Source: Zwartia panacis (GTDB lineage: Bacteria > Pseudomonadota > Gammaproteobacteria > Burkholderiales > Burkholderiaceae_B). Taken from it: a DNA stretch of 64,000 bases. The notes under the pieces are model-generated. The model saw only the letters and a program-made list of their open reading frames with translations. It was not told where the DNA came from and searched no databases. The position numbers and the translations under genes were made by a program. Shown here piece after piece: positions 34,703-44,300 of this stretch (its first letter is position 1; the number at the start of each line of letters is the position of its first letter). Location: positions 1 through 64,000 of the forward strand of contig NZ_JAUHHF010000002.1 of the NCBI RefSeq assembly GCF_030410395.1. Direction: 5' to 3'.

Positions 34703-35704
34703 TCATTTTGTAAGCATTGGTCTCCCAGAAGATGACATTAGACGAAAAATGTTTTTAATCCGCTCAGATGCGACGGCAGATTGGTCTAGGCTGATCATGC
34801 CGATTGGGATTTCATGTTTTAGCTGTTGCACCATGTTAGAACCTAGCAATAAAGCAATTTTTTGCTCTTCTTGGCATTCGCCGCGCAGTAAACGTCGAAT
34901 GCCCCCTGCGAGAAGATCTGCTACTTGAACTCCAGGAGTAGTGTTCGAATCTACAAGTTTGAAGTCTTCTTGAATCATCTTGCCAATATTTGAGCCTTCT
35001 CCGCTTTTCATTCCGTACGTATCTTTCAAGTACGTTGGCTCCTCTCCAGGTTCATAATCAAATCGAGAAAAGTGACGATAGTTAGAACCCACCAACATGA
35101 TCATTGGATCCGTCAATGACATCGTCTGAAGTACTGCTGGCAGGATTTTGCGAAATGCCTCTTCGTACGCAGTGGGAACTTTTGCTTTTCGATCTAACCG
35201 CCATCTAAAGTGGCCTAGTGCTGGAGGATGTCGTTGTACAAAATATAATGGCGCCCTTTTCAAGATATTGTGAAATAGTTCTAATTGACAAATCAACTGA
35301 GTGTAAAGCTGAGGTGGCAGATCACGAATTTCATGCGACAAGGCATCAAGACTTTGTCGTCCTGATTCATGAATCATCTTATCCCTGTGTTCAACGATCT
35401 TATCAGCCTGCCTATTCCTATGATGGATAAGTGCCTCTGGGCGGTGCAGTCCTACGTCGACCGCTACTGCGAATGCTAAGCCGTCCAGTTTTCGAATCTC
35501 TGTTAGAAACCAAATATATTGATCATCAGAAAGATTCTTTCGTTTAGTCTCCGCGCCGCTATTTCCGATAGATCTCGTTTGACGAATCAGTGCCTCAACT
35601 TCTTTCCTTCTATGTTCAGGTGTTACGTAAGCAGCAACAACACACCACGAGTCAAGTTTAGTTGAATGGGTAAAGGTTCCAGACTCATCAACAAATATAT
35701 ACAT
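34703..35704 (-). CDS. DUF3800 protein inserted between protease and capsid genes
   Basis: 333 residues opening MYIFVDESGTFTH, the signature of DUF3800: an RNase H-like fold with an Asp-Glu pair on the first strand. Further acidic or His residues in LLVGSNYRHFSRFDYE and TPGVQVADLLAGGIRRLL match the family's ends. It lies on the strand opposite the phage structural genes and is more AT-rich than they are, so it is a cargo gene (moron). A defence or exclusion role has been suspected for such genes in phages, but the biochemical activity is not established. Confidence 0.85.
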   Translation of the reverse strand: MYIFVDESGTFTHSTKLDSWCVVAAYVTPEHRRKEVEALIRQTRSIGNSGAETKRKNLSDDQYIWFLTEIRKLDGLAFAVAVDVGLHRPEALIHHRNRQADKIVEHRDKMIHESGRQSLDALSHEIRDLPPQLYTQLICQLELFHNILKRAPLYFVQRHPPALGHFRWRLDRKAKVPTAYEEAFRKILPAVLQTMSLTDPMIMLVGSNYRHFSRFDYEPGEEPTYLKDTYGMKSGEGSNIGKMIQEDFKLVDSNTTPGVQVADLLAGGIRRLLRGECQEEQKIALLLGSNMVQQLKHEIPIGMISLDQSAVASERIKNIFRLMSSSGRPMLTK

Positions 35705-35985
35705 ATCAAATCTTCTCCATTACCTCGCAGTAAGAATTATGTTGGTTTTAGGGGAGTTGAGATCAAATTTCAGTTATTAAAATTCATGTGATGTGCGCGA
35801 CTAATGCATCTTGAGCTTTTAAGTAATGGGTAAGTAAGTTATCAATAGCAGCTTGAAATCACTCGTTGTAAAGTCGATTGGAGCGTATAAACCGTCTAAA
35901 TTATCACAGCTCGCCCCGTCTTTGATTGCAAGCGATTCTCGAAATTTTCCCCTCGTTTAGATATTCAAGGACACCTCAACCACCC

Positions 35986-36008
35986 GTTGTGGAGGAATCC
36001 TCCACAAC
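35986..36008 (+). promoter_or_regulatory. Strong hairpin in the capsid leader
   Basis: Arms GTTGTGGAGG and CCTCCACAAC are perfect complements around a 3-base loop. It lacks a T-run, so it is unlikely to be a terminator; it could stabilise or process the capsid transcript. Confidence 0.6.
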
Positions 36009-36048
36009 ACTGACACTGCCACTAATTTTCTATCTGTATTACCCATTC

Positions 36049-36069
36049 ACCCGCCTAGTGCGGGTTTTT
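36049..36069 (+). terminator. Terminator-like hairpin just before the capsid gene
   Basis: Arms ACCCGC and GCGGGT with a 5-base loop and an immediate TTTTT, only a few bases before the capsid ribosome-binding site. It would end leader transcripts unless antitermination operates, or protect the 5' end of the capsid mRNA. Confidence 0.6.
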
Positions 36070-36087
36070 CTTTTTGGAGATTCAAAA

Positions 36088-37395
36088 ATGAGTAAACAAC
36101 TTCGCGAGCATCAGGCCCGCAAAACTGCGCTCGTCAAAGAGGCTCGCGCGTTGACTGACCTGGTCGCATCCCAAGATCGCGACATGACCGATGAGGAGGT
36201 CACAGTCTTCGAAGCCTTGCGTGCTCGAATTGACGCTGCATCCACAGCTATCGACCGCGAAGCTGCATTAATCGCGGACGAGTCACGTATTGGTCTGGCA
36301 ACAATCGCCGGGCCAAGCGTCTCGGATAACCGTGAGCTGGATCCTCTGCACGGCTTTCGCACTGCGGGGGAATTCATGCAAGCGGTCTACCAGGCTGAAA
36401 AACCTGGCAAATCACTCGACGAACGCTTGCTGATTGGTGGCGGTTCACGTGGCGCAGCCTTACCCGGTTCATTTAGCAATGAGTCCTCAGGTCAGGATGG
36501 TGGCTTTCTTGTGCCTCCCCAATTCTCACAAGAGATCTTTAAATTGTCTTTGGGCGAGGACTCCCTGCTGCCTCTGACCGACAATGTCGAGATCACCGGC
36601 AATAGCATGGCTTTCCCTAAGGACGAAACAACGCCCTGGGGTACCAACGGTATCCGTGCCTACTGGCAGGGTGAAGCCGGTGCAGCGGTGGCCACAAAAC
36701 CAGTGCTCGGACTCTCGACTCTGCGACTGAAGAAACTAATGGCCTTAGTGCCAACGACCGATGAGCTGCTCGATGATGCCAACGCACTGACCAGCTACCT
36801 TCCTGAGAAAGTTGCGCTCTCAATTCGCTGGAAAACCAACGAGTCCATCCTCTTTGGTGCAGGTAATGGCGTACCTGTTGGAGCCTTAAGTGCAGGTGCC
36901 ACAATCACTGTTGCTAAAGAGTCCGGTCAAGCCACACAAACCCTTGTACCGCAGAATCTGGCCAAGATGATTTCGCGCCTGCCTGCGGGTTCCTTCGCAA
37001 ACTCGGTCTGGATTGTGAATAACGATGTGTTGCCTGCGCTCTTTACTCTGACCCTCGGCAATTATCCAATTTACATCCCAACGGGGTTGACCGTGGGTGG
37101 CATGCAAGTCTCGCCCTACGGCACGCTCTTAGGGCGTCCGGTCTTTGTCTCGCAGCATGCCAATACCTTCTCGGCGCAGGGTGACATCTTGCTGGTCGAT
37201 CTCAAGTACTACCAGACCATCACTAAGGCGGGTGGTATGCAGACCGCGACCTCGATGCATTTGTATTTTGATGCCGATCTCACCGCGTTTCGCACAACCT
37301 TCCGTATGGATGGCCAGTCAAAGATCACGACTCCGATCGCGCCTGCCAAGGGAAGTACCACCATGTCGCCCTTTATTCAACTCGGTGCACGCTAA
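36088..37395 (+). CDS. HK97-fold major capsid protein
   Basis: About 435 residues. The N-terminal 100 residues are a charged coiled coil (SKQLREHQARKTALVKEARALTDLVASQD), a typical delta/scaffold domain removed by the protease. The capsid core then includes GGFLVPPQFSQEIFKLS, RLKKLMALVPTTDELLDDANA and the C-terminal GRPVFVSQHANTF...DLKYYQTITKAGGM. A GGAG site supports the start. It is expected to be the most abundant virion protein. Confidence 0.93.
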   Translation: MSKQLREHQARKTALVKEARALTDLVASQDRDMTDEEVTVFEALRARIDAASTAIDREAALIADESRIGLATIAGPSVSDNRELDPLHGFRTAGEFMQAVYQAEKPGKSLDERLLIGGGSRGAALPGSFSNESSGQDGGFLVPPQFSQEIFKLSLGEDSLLPLTDNVEITGNSMAFPKDETTPWGTNGIRAYWQGEAGAAVATKPVLGLSTLRLKKLMALVPTTDELLDDANALTSYLPEKVALSIRWKTNESILFGAGNGVPVGALSAGATITVAKESGQATQTLVPQNLAKMISRLPAGSFANSVWIVNNDVLPALFTLTLGNYPIYIPTGLTVGGMQVSPYGTLLGRPVFVSQHANTFSAQGDILLVDLKYYQTITKAGGMQTATSMHLYFDADLTAFRTTFRMDGQSKITTPIAPAKGSTTMSPFIQLGAR

Positions 37396-37437
37396 GCGTT
37401 CTGCAGTCTCTTCACCTCACAACCTAGGAGTTACATC

Positions 37438-37884
37438 ATGTATCCCAATGCAAAAGGTAGCGAGTTACTCGCGATTCTTGCAACCCTTGACCCAGCCTCG
37501 CAGGCGGCTGGCACCGCCACAACTGAATGGGTGTCCATGACCGAGTTTCACGATCTCTTAGCGATCGTGCAAACCGGTAGCCTTGGCACCAATTCAACGG
37601 TTGAAGCAAAGTTGCAGCAAGCTAAAGACGCCACTGGCACAGGTGCCAAGGACGTCGTGGGTAAGGCGCTCACGCAAATTGTTAAAGCAACCGGTGAAAA
37701 CAAGCAGGCGCTGATTAACTTTTGTCCTGATAACTTTGATCTGGCTAACGACTACGCCTTTGTTCGACTTTCCGTGACAGTTGGAGTAGCAGCCTCACAG
37801 ATCAGTGCTCAGATTCTGGGTGTTAATCCGCTTTACAGCCCAGCTGACGCTGCCAACCAGGCTGAAGTTATTCAGGTTCTTTGA
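37438..37884 (+). CDS. Phage structural protein, hypothetical
   Basis: 148 residues, acidic to neutral, beginning MYPNAKGSELLAILATLDPASQAAG. Placement between capsid and the connector suggests a head decoration or minor head protein. No domain is recognised. The end (GVAASQISAQILGVNPLYSPA) is similar in style to virion surface proteins, which is weak evidence. Confidence 0.6.
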   Translation: MYPNAKGSELLAILATLDPASQAAGTATTEWVSMTEFHDLLAIVQTGSLGTNSTVEAKLQQAKDATGTGAKDVVGKALTQIVKATGENKQALINFCPDNFDLANDYAFVRLSVTVGVAASQISAQILGVNPLYSPADAANQAEVIQVL

Positions 37885-37894
37885 GCACTAAGTG

Positions 37895-38518
37895 ATGGCT
37901 TTGCAATTACTCACTCCACCCTCAGAGGAGCCAGTATCTCTTGCTGAGGCAAAGCTTCACTTGCGGGTGGATTTTGACGAAGATGATGCGTTGATCCTAG
38001 CGCTTATCTCTGCAGCTCGTCAGGCAGCCGAGACCCTCACTGGGCGGCAGTTCATCACGGCGCGCTGGAGGCTGGTGCTTGACCGGTTTCCCGTGCCACA
38101 CGGTATGGCGTGCTCGCCTGAGGATAGCTTTTCTCTGCCAGACCACGCGTTTCTATTGTTTAAGTGTCCCGTGCAAGCGGTCGTTTCCATTCAGTATCTG
38201 GATATGGGTGGTCTGCAGCAAACACTCGAATCCAATCTCTACACTTTGGATGCCGCTTGCGAACCAGCTCGCATCACTCCGATATTTGGTGCGACCTGGC
38301 CCGTGAGTTTGCCGCAAATTGGCGCGGTGAGGGTCACGTTCGATGCAGGCTACGGTTCGGCCTCGGACGTACCTGAAGGGCTTAAGAGCTGGATCAAACT
38401 AAGGGTGGGAAGTTTATATGCCCATCGTGAAGAGATGTCTGTGCTCAGTCGTGGGCGAATTGACCCGTTGCCATTTATAGACGGTTTGCTTGATTCCTTC
38501 AAGGTCCCCTTCGTATGA
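37895..38518 (+). CDS. Head-tail connector (gp6-like)
   Basis: About 207 residues. The N-terminus (EEPVSLAEAKLHLRVDFDEDDALILALISAARQAAETLTGRQFI) is the gp6-like connector signature, and PEGLKSWIKLRVGSLYAHRE near the end fits the family. It joins the portal to the tail. It overlaps the next gene by 4 bases. Confidence 0.87.
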   Translation: MALQLLTPPSEEPVSLAEAKLHLRVDFDEDDALILALISAARQAAETLTGRQFITARWRLVLDRFPVPHGMACSPEDSFSLPDHAFLLFKCPVQAVVSIQYLDMGGLQQTLESNLYTLDAACEPARITPIFGATWPVSLPQIGAVRVTFDAGYGSASDVPEGLKSWIKLRVGSLYAHREEMSVLSRGRIDPLPFIDGLLDSFKVPFV

Positions 38519-38865
38519 GCGTGTTGAGCGCAGGTCAGTTGAATTGTCGTGTCGTAGTCAAGCGCCCGAACACTGAGCTCGACGCATACGGTAGTGTCGT
38601 GCCAGGGTGGGTTGAGGTAATGACCGTCTGGGCAGGCATTCAGCCCCTAACTGGGCGCGAGTTGGTAAGCGCACGACAACTAGCAAGCGAAGTCTCGCAT
38701 CAACTCACGGTGCGTTATCAGCCCTTACTTGCCGATATCAAGCAGGTCGTGGGCTATCGCGCCTGCTACAAGGGCCGTGTCTTTAACCTTCACGCGGTAC
38801 TGAATGAAGACGAAAGCAACGTGCTACTCACGCTCCTAGCCTCAGAAGGACTAGACCGTGAGTAA
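38515..38865 (+). CDS. Head closure (head-tail joining) protein
   Basis: 116 residues of the head-tail joining family: AGQLNCRVVVKRPNTELDAYGSVVPGWVEVMTVWAGIQPLTGREL, then a beta-rich end with LHAVLNEDESN. It closes the head after packaging. It starts with an ATGA overlap with the connector gene. Confidence 0.86.
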   Translation: MSVLSAGQLNCRVVVKRPNTELDAYGSVVPGWVEVMTVWAGIQPLTGRELVSARQLASEVSHQLTVRYQPLLADIKQVVGYRACYKGRVFNLHAVLNEDESNVLLTLLASEGLDRE

Positions 38866-38889
38866 CCCAATGCTACAGGAGATGTTGAG

Positions 38890-39432
38890 ATGGCTACCGA
38901 AACAACTCTAGAAGTTCTCGGGCTCAAAGAGCTTGATGAATTACTCAAAACCTTGCCTGCCAAAATTGAGGGTAATGTTATCCGCGGAGCGATGCGGGCG
39001 GGTCAAAACGTGATTGGCGCTGCAGCCAAGAAAACACTCGCCGCCAACGGAAACATTCATACGGGCGCGCTACAAAAGAGCATCCGTGTTCGTTTTGTTA
39101 GAAAGAGTGAAAAAAAGTATGGTTGGGTGCGTGCCAACCTGATCGCAGGCAATAAAGAGGCCTGGTACGCTCACTTAATTGAATTCGGAACTGGTAGCTT
39201 TTATGCTGGCCATGGCACAACGTCCAAGAAGCAACCCTACGAAATCAGACCCAAATACAGAAAGAGTCTATTTTTTTCGGGACTCATGCGAGAGGTCATC
39301 GTACACCCCGGGATCAAGCCACAGTCATTTATGCGTAGTGCTTTCGATGCAAATAATGAACGTGCAGTGCTTGCCTTTGCAGACTACATTCGTACACGAT
39401 TACCTCGCGAGATCAAAAAGGTAAACCAATGA
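38890..39432 (+). CDS. HK97 gp10-like tail completion protein
   Basis: 180 residues with LKELDELLKTLPAKIEGNVIRGAMRAGQNVI at the start, HTGALQKSIRVR in the middle and a YAHLIEFGTG motif, all features of the gp10 family. It participates in joining or terminating the tail tube. The end overlaps the next gene by 4 bases. Confidence 0.87.
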   Translation: MATETTLEVLGLKELDELLKTLPAKIEGNVIRGAMRAGQNVIGAAAKKTLAANGNIHTGALQKSIRVRFVRKSEKKYGWVRANLIAGNKEAWYAHLIEFGTGSFYAGHGTTSKKQPYEIRPKYRKSLFFSGLMREVIVHPGIKPQSFMRSAFDANNERAVLAFADYIRTRLPREIKKVNQ

Positions 39433-39839
39433 GCGCAGAGCTAATTGTGGCAGCCATGCTTGATACATCTGAGATTGTTGCCTTAGTTGGGTCACGCAGA
39501 GCTTTGGCGCAGCTACCCCAAAACACCGCGATGCCTGCGCTTGTCTACACCCTGATTGATAGTAAACCAGCACCCAATGTGGCCTATCACCTGGGCCCAC
39601 AACGCGCACAAGCGCGAGTACAAATCAATCCGCTTGCCACAACGATTGGGAGTGTAAAAGCCATCCATGAGGCGGTGCGCGTAGCACTTGATTTTAAGCA
39701 CCAGGTGAGCTTTAACGGGCAATTGGTGATTTCCTGTCGGCTCGAAATGATGGGGCCAGTCGAAAAAGATCTTGAGGCAGGTGTCTGGACTCAACCCTAC
39801 GATTATTTGTTGCATTACATAGAAGCTCCTACTGACTAA
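39429..39839 (+). CDS. DUF3168 tail completion/terminator protein
   Basis: 136 residues. Matches DUF3168: AMLDTSEIVALVGSRRALAQLPQNTAMPALVYTLID and the C-terminal VISCRLEMMGPVEKDLEAGVWTQPYDYLLHY. The fold is the tail-terminator type that caps the tail tube. A terminator-like hairpin follows (39874-39905). Confidence 0.84.
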   Translation: MSAELIVAAMLDTSEIVALVGSRRALAQLPQNTAMPALVYTLIDSKPAPNVAYHLGPQRAQARVQINPLATTIGSVKAIHEAVRVALDFKHQVSFNGQLVISCRLEMMGPVEKDLEAGVWTQPYDYLLHYIEAPTD

Positions 39840-39873
39840 CACTACTAGTCAATATTTCAAAATTCCCCTTGTC

Positions 39874-39905
39874 CGCAGTCAGCATCTGGTGCGGAATTTT
39901 TTATT
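39874..39905 (+). terminator. Terminator-like hairpin before the major tail gene
   Basis: Arms TCCGCA and TGCGGA with a 12-base loop, followed by ATTTTTTATTT. It lies about 40 bases before the major tail protein start, mirroring the one before the capsid gene. Confidence 0.65.
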
Positions 39906-39944
39906 TCTAGCCCGCAAGTAAGGTTTTTTTATGAGGTCGTTACC

Positions 39945-40406
39945 ATGACAGTTCGTACCAGTGCAGGGACCATTTTTAAAGTATCGGCGGCTATTCCAGC
40001 CTCTTTTGATGCAACAGGCTATGCAGCGCTTACCTATACCCCAGTGGGAGAAATCACAGATCTCGGTGAGTTTGGGCGCGAGTATTCGCTTGTTACACAT
40101 CAGCCGGTTGGCTCGCGTGGCACACAAAAGTTTAAAGGCTCCTTTAATGAGGGATCAATCACACTATCGATTGGTCTGGATACGGATGACGCAGGCCAAA
40201 TCCTAATGAAGGCGGCAAGTCTCTCGGATAACAACTACACGTTCCGTGTGGAAACGCAGAACGGTGATAAATATTTCTTTCAAGCCAAAGTCATGTCTTG
40301 GAAAGTCAACATTGGTTCGGTGGACAGCATCACGACAGCCTCATGCTCACTTGAAGTCACCACGAGCGCTAATGGTACGGGCATCGTTGAAGAACTCTCG
40401 GCCTGA
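39945..40406 (+). CDS. Major tail (tube) protein
   Basis: 153 residues. Beta-rich with VRTSAGTIFKVSAAIPASFD at the start, GEITDLGEFGREY and a C-terminal VNIGSVDSITTASCSLEVTTS, in the style of siphoviral tube proteins. Its position between the tail-terminator gene and the chaperone genes is diagnostic. A GAGG site precedes the ATG. Confidence 0.87.
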   Translation: MTVRTSAGTIFKVSAAIPASFDATGYAALTYTPVGEITDLGEFGREYSLVTHQPVGSRGTQKFKGSFNEGSITLSIGLDTDDAGQILMKAASLSDNNYTFRVETQNGDKYFFQAKVMSWKVNIGSVDSITTASCSLEVTTSANGTGIVEELSA

Positions 40407-40504
40407 TGACTGTGCCCAAGGGTCAAGTTAGCGTTAGTTTGCAATTACCTCGCCAACCGAAGAACGCAGGCTTGAATCTCTCTCTAACCGATCAAGGAAA
40501 ACTA

Positions 40505-40906
40505 ATGACCAAAACCGAAGATTTCTCAGACTTCTTTCTTGCCGAAACCTCCGTCGTCGCACTAGACCTGCCCGATGGCGAGCCGATGCTCTACCAGGGT
40601 GAGCCTGTGCGCGTACATGTCTATGGCCCGGCTACCGTTCGCTTCACTAAAGCAAACGAGGCTATGCAAAAAGAGGCCGCCAAGCGAGTAATGGCTGCCA
40701 TTGGCAATAAAAACAAAAAGGAAGCTGAGGATAAAGATGCCGACGCCAAGTTCTTAGTAGCCATAACAGAACGGATTGAAAACTTCCCATATCCCGGTGG
40801 GGTTGAGGCGGTCTATCGCGAGCCAAAGCTCAAGTACATCGCTGATCAGGTACGTACCTTCGTGGGTGATACGGGAAACTTCTTTGGACCTGGCGAGAAA
40901 GCCTGA
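40505..40906 (+). CDS. Tail assembly chaperone, G-like product (unshifted)
   Basis: About 133 residues, starting at an ATG with AAGGA. Acidic and helical (KANEAMQKEAAKRVMAAIGNKNKKEAEDKDADAK). It corresponds to lambda gpG. The slippery heptamer GGGAAAC (40873-40879) lies in frame near the end, so a fraction of ribosomes should shift -1 and continue into the next frame, while the rest stop at 40906. An earlier ATG at 40406 lacks a good site. Confidence 0.82.
   Translation: MTKTEDFSDFFLAETSVVALDLPDGEPMLYQGEPVRVHVYGPATVRFTKANEAMQKEAAKRVMAAIGNKNKKEAEDKDADAKFLVAITERIENFPYPGGVEAVYREPKLKYIADQVRTFVGDTGNFFGPGEKA
40873..40879 (+). promoter_or_regulatory. Programmed -1 frameshift site
   Basis: The heptamer G GGA AAC is in the correct phase of the upstream chaperone frame for simultaneous -1 slippage. 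The minus-one frame is open across the junction and continues to 41373. A weak hairpin (GCCC...GGGC, 40915-40929) lies downstream. Confidence 0.8.
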
Positions 40907-41373
40907 TTCTCTATGCCCGGCAATTGGGCTGGATGCACTCCACACCGCAAGAGAAAAATACTCAACAAAAAAATGTCCCACTACAAGACGAGGAACAGCC
41001 AAATCGTGCAGAGCGGATCATTGCTGTGGGTGGTGAACCTGTTTTGCCTGAGGTTGGCGAGTCTGTGTATCTACTGCGCTACTGGCAAGACCTGGGCCTA
41101 GTCGGGATGGGGGCCATGGGGCCTGTCAGATTAAGTGCACTCGAGGTTATTGCTTGGCAACAAGGCAGTGGCATTGCGCTAGCACCGTGGGAGTTTAGTG
41201 TCTTGCGTGAAATGTCTGCTCATTACATCAGTAGCCTTCGGGCTGGCGCCAAAGCCGAGTGCCCACCGCCTTTCGGAGATCCGGTCAGTCAGTTTGATCG
41301 AGACTTAGTTCAAAGGAAAGTTGTGAGCCAGTTCAAAGCATTCATCTTGTCTTCATCAGGTCCTAAAGGTTAA
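40879..41373 (+). CDS. Tail assembly chaperone, T-like extension reached by -1 frameshift
   Basis: Continuation of the G-like frame after slipping at 40873-40879. The fused product spans 40505-40879 then 40879-41373, about 289 residues in total. The frame has no good independent start (only a TTG at 40924 without a ribosome-binding site). Immediately after the shift it reads LLWTWRESLILYARQLGWMHS, a natural protein segment that the in-frame stop would otherwise lose. The longer form should bind the tape measure protein, as gpGT does in lambda. Confidence 0.8.
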   Translation, partial: LLWTWRESLILYARQLGWMHSTPQEKNTQQKNVPLQDEEQPNRAERIIAVGGEPVLPEVGESVYLLRYWQDLGLVGMGAMGPVRLSALEVIAWQQGSGIALAPWEFSVLREMSAHYISSLRAGAKAECPPPFGDPVSQFDRDLVQRKVVSQFKAFILSSSGPKG

Positions 41374-41375
41374 TC

Positions 41376-44300
41376 ATGCAAGTCGCAAATCTTGTCATTC
41401 AGATGGCAGCCGATGTCGCGCGGCTCAAGACTGACATGGACTCGGCACGCAGAACCGTTGATCGCGTAATGACCGACATTCGAAAGAGTGCCGACATGGC
41501 CACCAAGGCACTAGGTGCGATTGGTGTTGGTTTCTCAGTAATGGCCTTTGCGAATTGGATAAAGGGAGCCATTGATGCTGCAGACAAGATCAATGATTTG
41601 AGTCACGCCTCAGGGATTGCCGGTACAACCCTTTATGGTTTGCAGTATGCGGCCAAACTTTCAGGGACTACGCTTGAGGATACTGCGAGCGCAATCAACA
41701 AGTTATCTGTCTCAATCAGTGGTAACGCAGCCAAATATCAGGCGCTTGGCATTAGCGCCAAAGATCCGGTCGAAGCCTTTAAAGAACTGGCAACAATCTT
41801 TGCAAAAACAGAGGATCCACAGCAACGCGCGGCTCTTGCAGCCGAGGCCTTAGGAAAATCCTGGCAAGGAGTTGCTCCCTTGCTCGCCGAAGGTGCAGAT
41901 GGTATCCAACGCCTCATTGAGGAAGGGATCGCCTTGTCAGGCGTCACCCCAGAGGTTATCGACAACGCAGCAAAGTTTAACGATCAGTTAGATATTTTGG
42001 CCATGCGCTCTCAGGGCGCGGCACTCACCCTTGCAGGCCCGTTCTTATCTTCTGTGGTTGATGCGATGGAGGAAATGTCCGCAGCCACAAAGATTGCCGG
42101 CGGTTTCTGGAATGCCTTAGTGACCTTTGGCACCATGAATCCCTTTGGCACGCTTGAGGAAGGTGTCAAAAGCTATACCGAAGAAGTCGCCTACCTGGAG
42201 CAAAAGATTCAAAAATATAACCAGTCAAACTCAGATACGAGAGCTCTGGAAGAGGCGTTAGCCACGGTTAAGAAAAAGCTCGAGTTCTCGCAATTCAGAC
42301 TGAATCAGGAAATCTCCGCGCAAGCCAAAGCGAGCAAAGAAGCCACAGCGGCAACAGATAGCCACATCCTTGCTTATAACAAGATGAAAATGTCGGCTGA
42401 TGAGCTCATCGCCAACATGGAGCATGAGTCGCTCCTGATGGGGATGACCAACGGGGAGCGCGAGAAATCGATTGCACTGCGAAAGCTAGAGGAAATTGGT
42501 ATCCGAGCAGGTTCCTCTGCTTTAGATGAGTATTTACCAAAGATCGAAGCCATCGTGGCTCAAAACGAGGCGACGCGGGCGCGTATTAAAACCGAGCAAG
42601 ATGCGCAGGCAGCAGCCAAACTCGCACAAAGCGAAGCCAAGCGTCTGGCCGAGGAAAGACTGCGCAGTATCAAAGCCATCGAGGATGAGATCGTACAGCT
42701 CAAGTTCGATACCGAGGCACTCACCATGGGCAACGTGCAGAAAGAACAGACTATCTTTCTGCAAAAGCTTCAAAATGCCGGCATCAAAGAGGGCTCAGAG
42801 GAATGGAAAAAATACGCTGATTCCTACAGCGCCGCTTTGCTCGATCAACAAGCCGTGCAGTCAATTATTGATAGCAATAAAAAGATCGAAGAAGATCGGA
42901 AAAAAGCTGCAGAGAAAGCGACAGCTGATCGCCTTAAGACCGAGCAGGAGTTTGCCGACGAGATCAAGAGTATTAACAACCAGATTGGGCAAAGCCTGAC
43001 TGATGCACTTATGCAGGGGGGCTTAAACGCCAAAGAGTTTCTGGTCAATATGTTTAAGACTATGGTCTTGCGCCCTGTGCTGCAGCCCATTATCAAGGGA
43101 TTTGTTGGCGCCTTCACTTCGAGCGCTTTAACCGCTGCCGCTGCAAGCGCAGATGGTACATCTGAGGTAGCCGTTTCAGGTGGATCCGTTTCAAACTCAC
43201 TTGGGCTCACGAGTGCTGCGAGCACCCTCAAAACTGCTTATGAAATGGTTACCGGCGGCTTTACAAGCTTGGGGGCCACGGTCACGAGCTTTGTGTCTGA
43301 AGTCGGTGCTACCGCTTTTATGACGGCTGAAGCCGGGGGTGCCATGCAAAGCGCTGGGCTTTCAATGATGGAGGCGGCTGGCACGATCGGGAGCGTCGCT
43401 TCCTACGTGGGTGGTATTGGTGCAGGGCTTGGCCTTGGAAACCTAATCTCGGGCGGTAAAGCTGTTGGCGGAAGTTCGTGGCTGACGGTTGGTGGTGGTA
43501 CTGCGATTGGTGCCATGGTGGGTGGGCCGCTGGGCGCAGCCATAGGTGGTGTCGTGGGTGGCCTGGTCAACGCGGCCTTCGGGACTGGCAAGAAGGAAGT
43601 CGAGGACACGGGTATTAGCGTGCGCTTTAACGCCATGAAAACCACCGTCGATGCCTACGAAGAGTGGAGCAAATCCGGCGGGTGGTTTAGCGGTGGCGAT
43701 AGTGGTACCGAGATCACTCAGGTCGATGCCAAAATCCAGAAGTACTTTGATAACGCGGTGGGACTCACTGCCCTAAAAGTCAAACAATACGCAGATATTC
43801 TGAAGTTACCCGCACTAAACATTGCCGACTTTAGCTTTGAGGTCAAACAAAGTCTCAAGGGCTTGTCTGCCGAGGACGCTCAAAAGAAGATCAATGAAAT
43901 TATTGCAGCCTACGGGAATGCGTTAGCGTCGTTTGCCACAAGCGAGATCGGTGCGGTGCAACGCGAGGGTGAGCAGGCGGGCGCAACACTTACCAGACTT
44001 GCAACGAGCCTAAATACCGTAAACAGTGTGTTTGATACGCTGAATATTAGTCTCATGGAGACGAGCGTCTACGGCGCCGATGCGGCAAGCAAGCTCGTTG
44101 AGCTATTTGGTGGTGTTGAGCAGTTCGTCAAAACAACAGACTACTACTATCAGAATTTCTACAGCACCCAAGAGCGTGTGGCAAAAACCACCGAGCAACT
44201 CACAAAGGTCTTTGCACAACTCGGGTTTGCTCTGCCTCAAACCAAGCAAGCTTTTCGTGCCTTAGTCGAGTCTGCCCGTGCCGCTGGTAACAATCAGCTA

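Larger units (their letters stand above)
35705..36087. other. Long leader upstream of the capsid gene
   Basis: AT-rich sequence near the DUF3800 start, where its promoter should lie, then two hairpins facing the capsid gene: a 10-bp perfect stem at 35986-36008 and a terminator-like stem at 36049-36069. GGAG at about 36075 precedes the capsid ATG. The frame of the capsid gene is open to 35926, but family starts support 36088. Confidence 0.55.
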
